Assembly (NCBI GenBank): GCA_017645985.1 | Contig: JAGCNK010000166.1 | Coordinates: 1 to 15,086 of the forward strand | Direction: 5' to 3' | Origin: Bacteroidales bacterium | GTDB lineage: Bacteria; Bacteroidota; Bacteroidia; Bacteroidales; UBA3824 | DNA: 15,086 nt | Shown here: positions 14,749 to 15,086 of the stretch, piece by piece | Layout: every line of letters starts with the position of its first letter | How positions within the stretch are numbered: the stretch's first letter is position 1 | The notes under the pieces: generated by a model | What the model was told of the DNA's origin: nothing | Seen by the model: only the letters and a program-made list of their open reading frames with translations | Database searches by the model: none | Translations under genes and position numbers: made by a program

Positions 14749-14767
14749 AGTTTTTTGCTAAAAAACT
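14749..14767 (+). terminator. AT-rich hairpin after the che-like operon
   Basis: AGTTTTTT (14749-14756) is exactly inverted at 14760-14767 around the loop GCT, and a T-rich stretch follows. It begins 8 bp after the stop of the sensor gene. The stem is almost all A-T, so strength is doubtful, but the place fits the end of the operon. Confidence 0.38.
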
Positions 14768-14814
14768 TGATTTTTCGCTTTACTTTTACCAAAAAATATA
14801 GTATATTGTAATGT

Positions 14815-14855
14815 GATATTATAGTGTTTTGATGTTAATTATAACACTATATATC
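14815..14855 (+). promoter_or_regulatory. Inverted repeat upstream of hppA
   Basis: ATAGTGTT (14821-14828) is inverted exactly at 14843-14850 around a 14-base loop. After one unpaired T the stem extends by GATAT (14815-14819) with ATATC (14851-14855), 13 pairs in all. Two more half-sites, AGTGT at 14869 and ACACT at 14886, lie between it and the hppA start. It could be an operator or a leader hairpin. Confidence 0.4.
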
Positions 14856-14896
14856 AGCAGTTTACATAAGTGTATAACATTTTAAACACTACTATT

Positions 14897-15086
14897 ATGG
14901 ATACTATATTTTGGCTTGTTCCTGCGGCGTCGTTGCTTGCGCTGTCGTTTGCCTTCATCTTCTTTAAACAGATGATGAAAGAGGACGAGGGAACCGATCT
15001 GATGAAAAAAATTGCGCTACATGTGCGCAAGGGTGCGATGGCTTACCTTAAACAGCAATACAAGGTAGTAGGAATCGTGTTTGTGG
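14897..15086 (+). CDS. hppA: Membrane-bound ion-pumping pyrophosphatase HppA, 5' part only
   Basis: The ATG at 14897 opens a frame of 63 codons that runs off the window. It begins MDTIFWLVPAAS, continues through a membrane helix to FKQMMKEDEGTD, and then has KIALHVRKGAMAYLKQQYK (38-56). The last stretch, with RKGAMAYLKQQY, is typical of the N-terminus of membrane pyrophosphatases, which split pyrophosphate to pump protons or sodium across the inner membrane. Residues deciding H+ against Na+ and potassium dependence lie beyond the edge. A 156-bp gap with hairpins separates it from the operon upstream, so it is probably transcribed on its own. Confidence 0.92.
   Translation, partial: MDTIFWLVPAASLLALSFAFIFFKQMMKEDEGTDLMKKIALHVRKGAMAYLKQQYKVVGIVFV

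Overview
The window looks like chromosomal DNA of a Bacteroidales-type Bacteroidota. Protein-level support comes from a short CstA, a membrane-anchored M23 peptidase next to a MerR-type regulator, a SiaB-like ATPase, and an HppA beginning MDTIFWLVPAAS. DNA-level support comes from three promoter-like elements resembling the Bacteroidota -7 box (TAnnTTTG). No rRNA, tRNA, CRISPR array, intact insertion sequence or phage gene was seen.

Left part (1-5035). The 5' part of dnaK runs off the left edge on the minus strand. It is divergent from cstA across a 410-bp intergenic region. That region holds a phased series of TGRCA half-sites, a weak GG-N10-GA promoter candidate for dnaK, and a GTAGAGACG-armed dispersed palindrome. 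The 3' end of cstA meets a convergent SiaB-like kinase gene in a degenerate 14-bp repeat that contains both stop codons. Two more minus-strand genes follow: a MerR-type regulator and an M23 (LytM) membrane peptidase, which read as a two-gene operon with the peptidase first.

Centre and right (5273-14740). Ten co-directional genes with short gaps (5 to 66 bp) form one chemotaxis-like signalling operon: STAS protein, CheY, CheA, CheW, CheR, a histidine-kinase-like protein, CheD, CheB, a second single-domain response regulator, and a 760-residue membrane sensor with HAMP-like, GAF and three PAS regions. CheA, CheW, CheR, CheD and CheB keep their catalytic or binding residues, so the pathway looks functional. 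Three things are unusual. There is no methyl-accepting receptor in the operon, although all three receptor-modifying enzymes are present. The only receptor-like protein has no MCP signalling hairpin and no other output domain. The histidine-kinase-like protein has Asn in place of the phospho-accepting His, while its ATP-binding boxes and an ExxN phosphatase-type motif remain. No flagellar, pilus or gliding gene is in the window, so the output of the pathway (motility or another cell process) is open.

Right edge. After an AT-rich hairpin and a second inverted repeat, hppA (membrane pyrophosphatase) begins and runs off the window.

Working model (inference): the membrane GAF/PAS protein feeds CheA through CheW. 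CheA phosphorylates CheY and perhaps the second regulator. The His-less kinase homologue may supply the dephosphorylation step otherwise done by CheZ, CheC or CheX, none of which is visible. The STAS protein may link the pathway to a partner switch, possibly with the nearby SiaB-like kinase.
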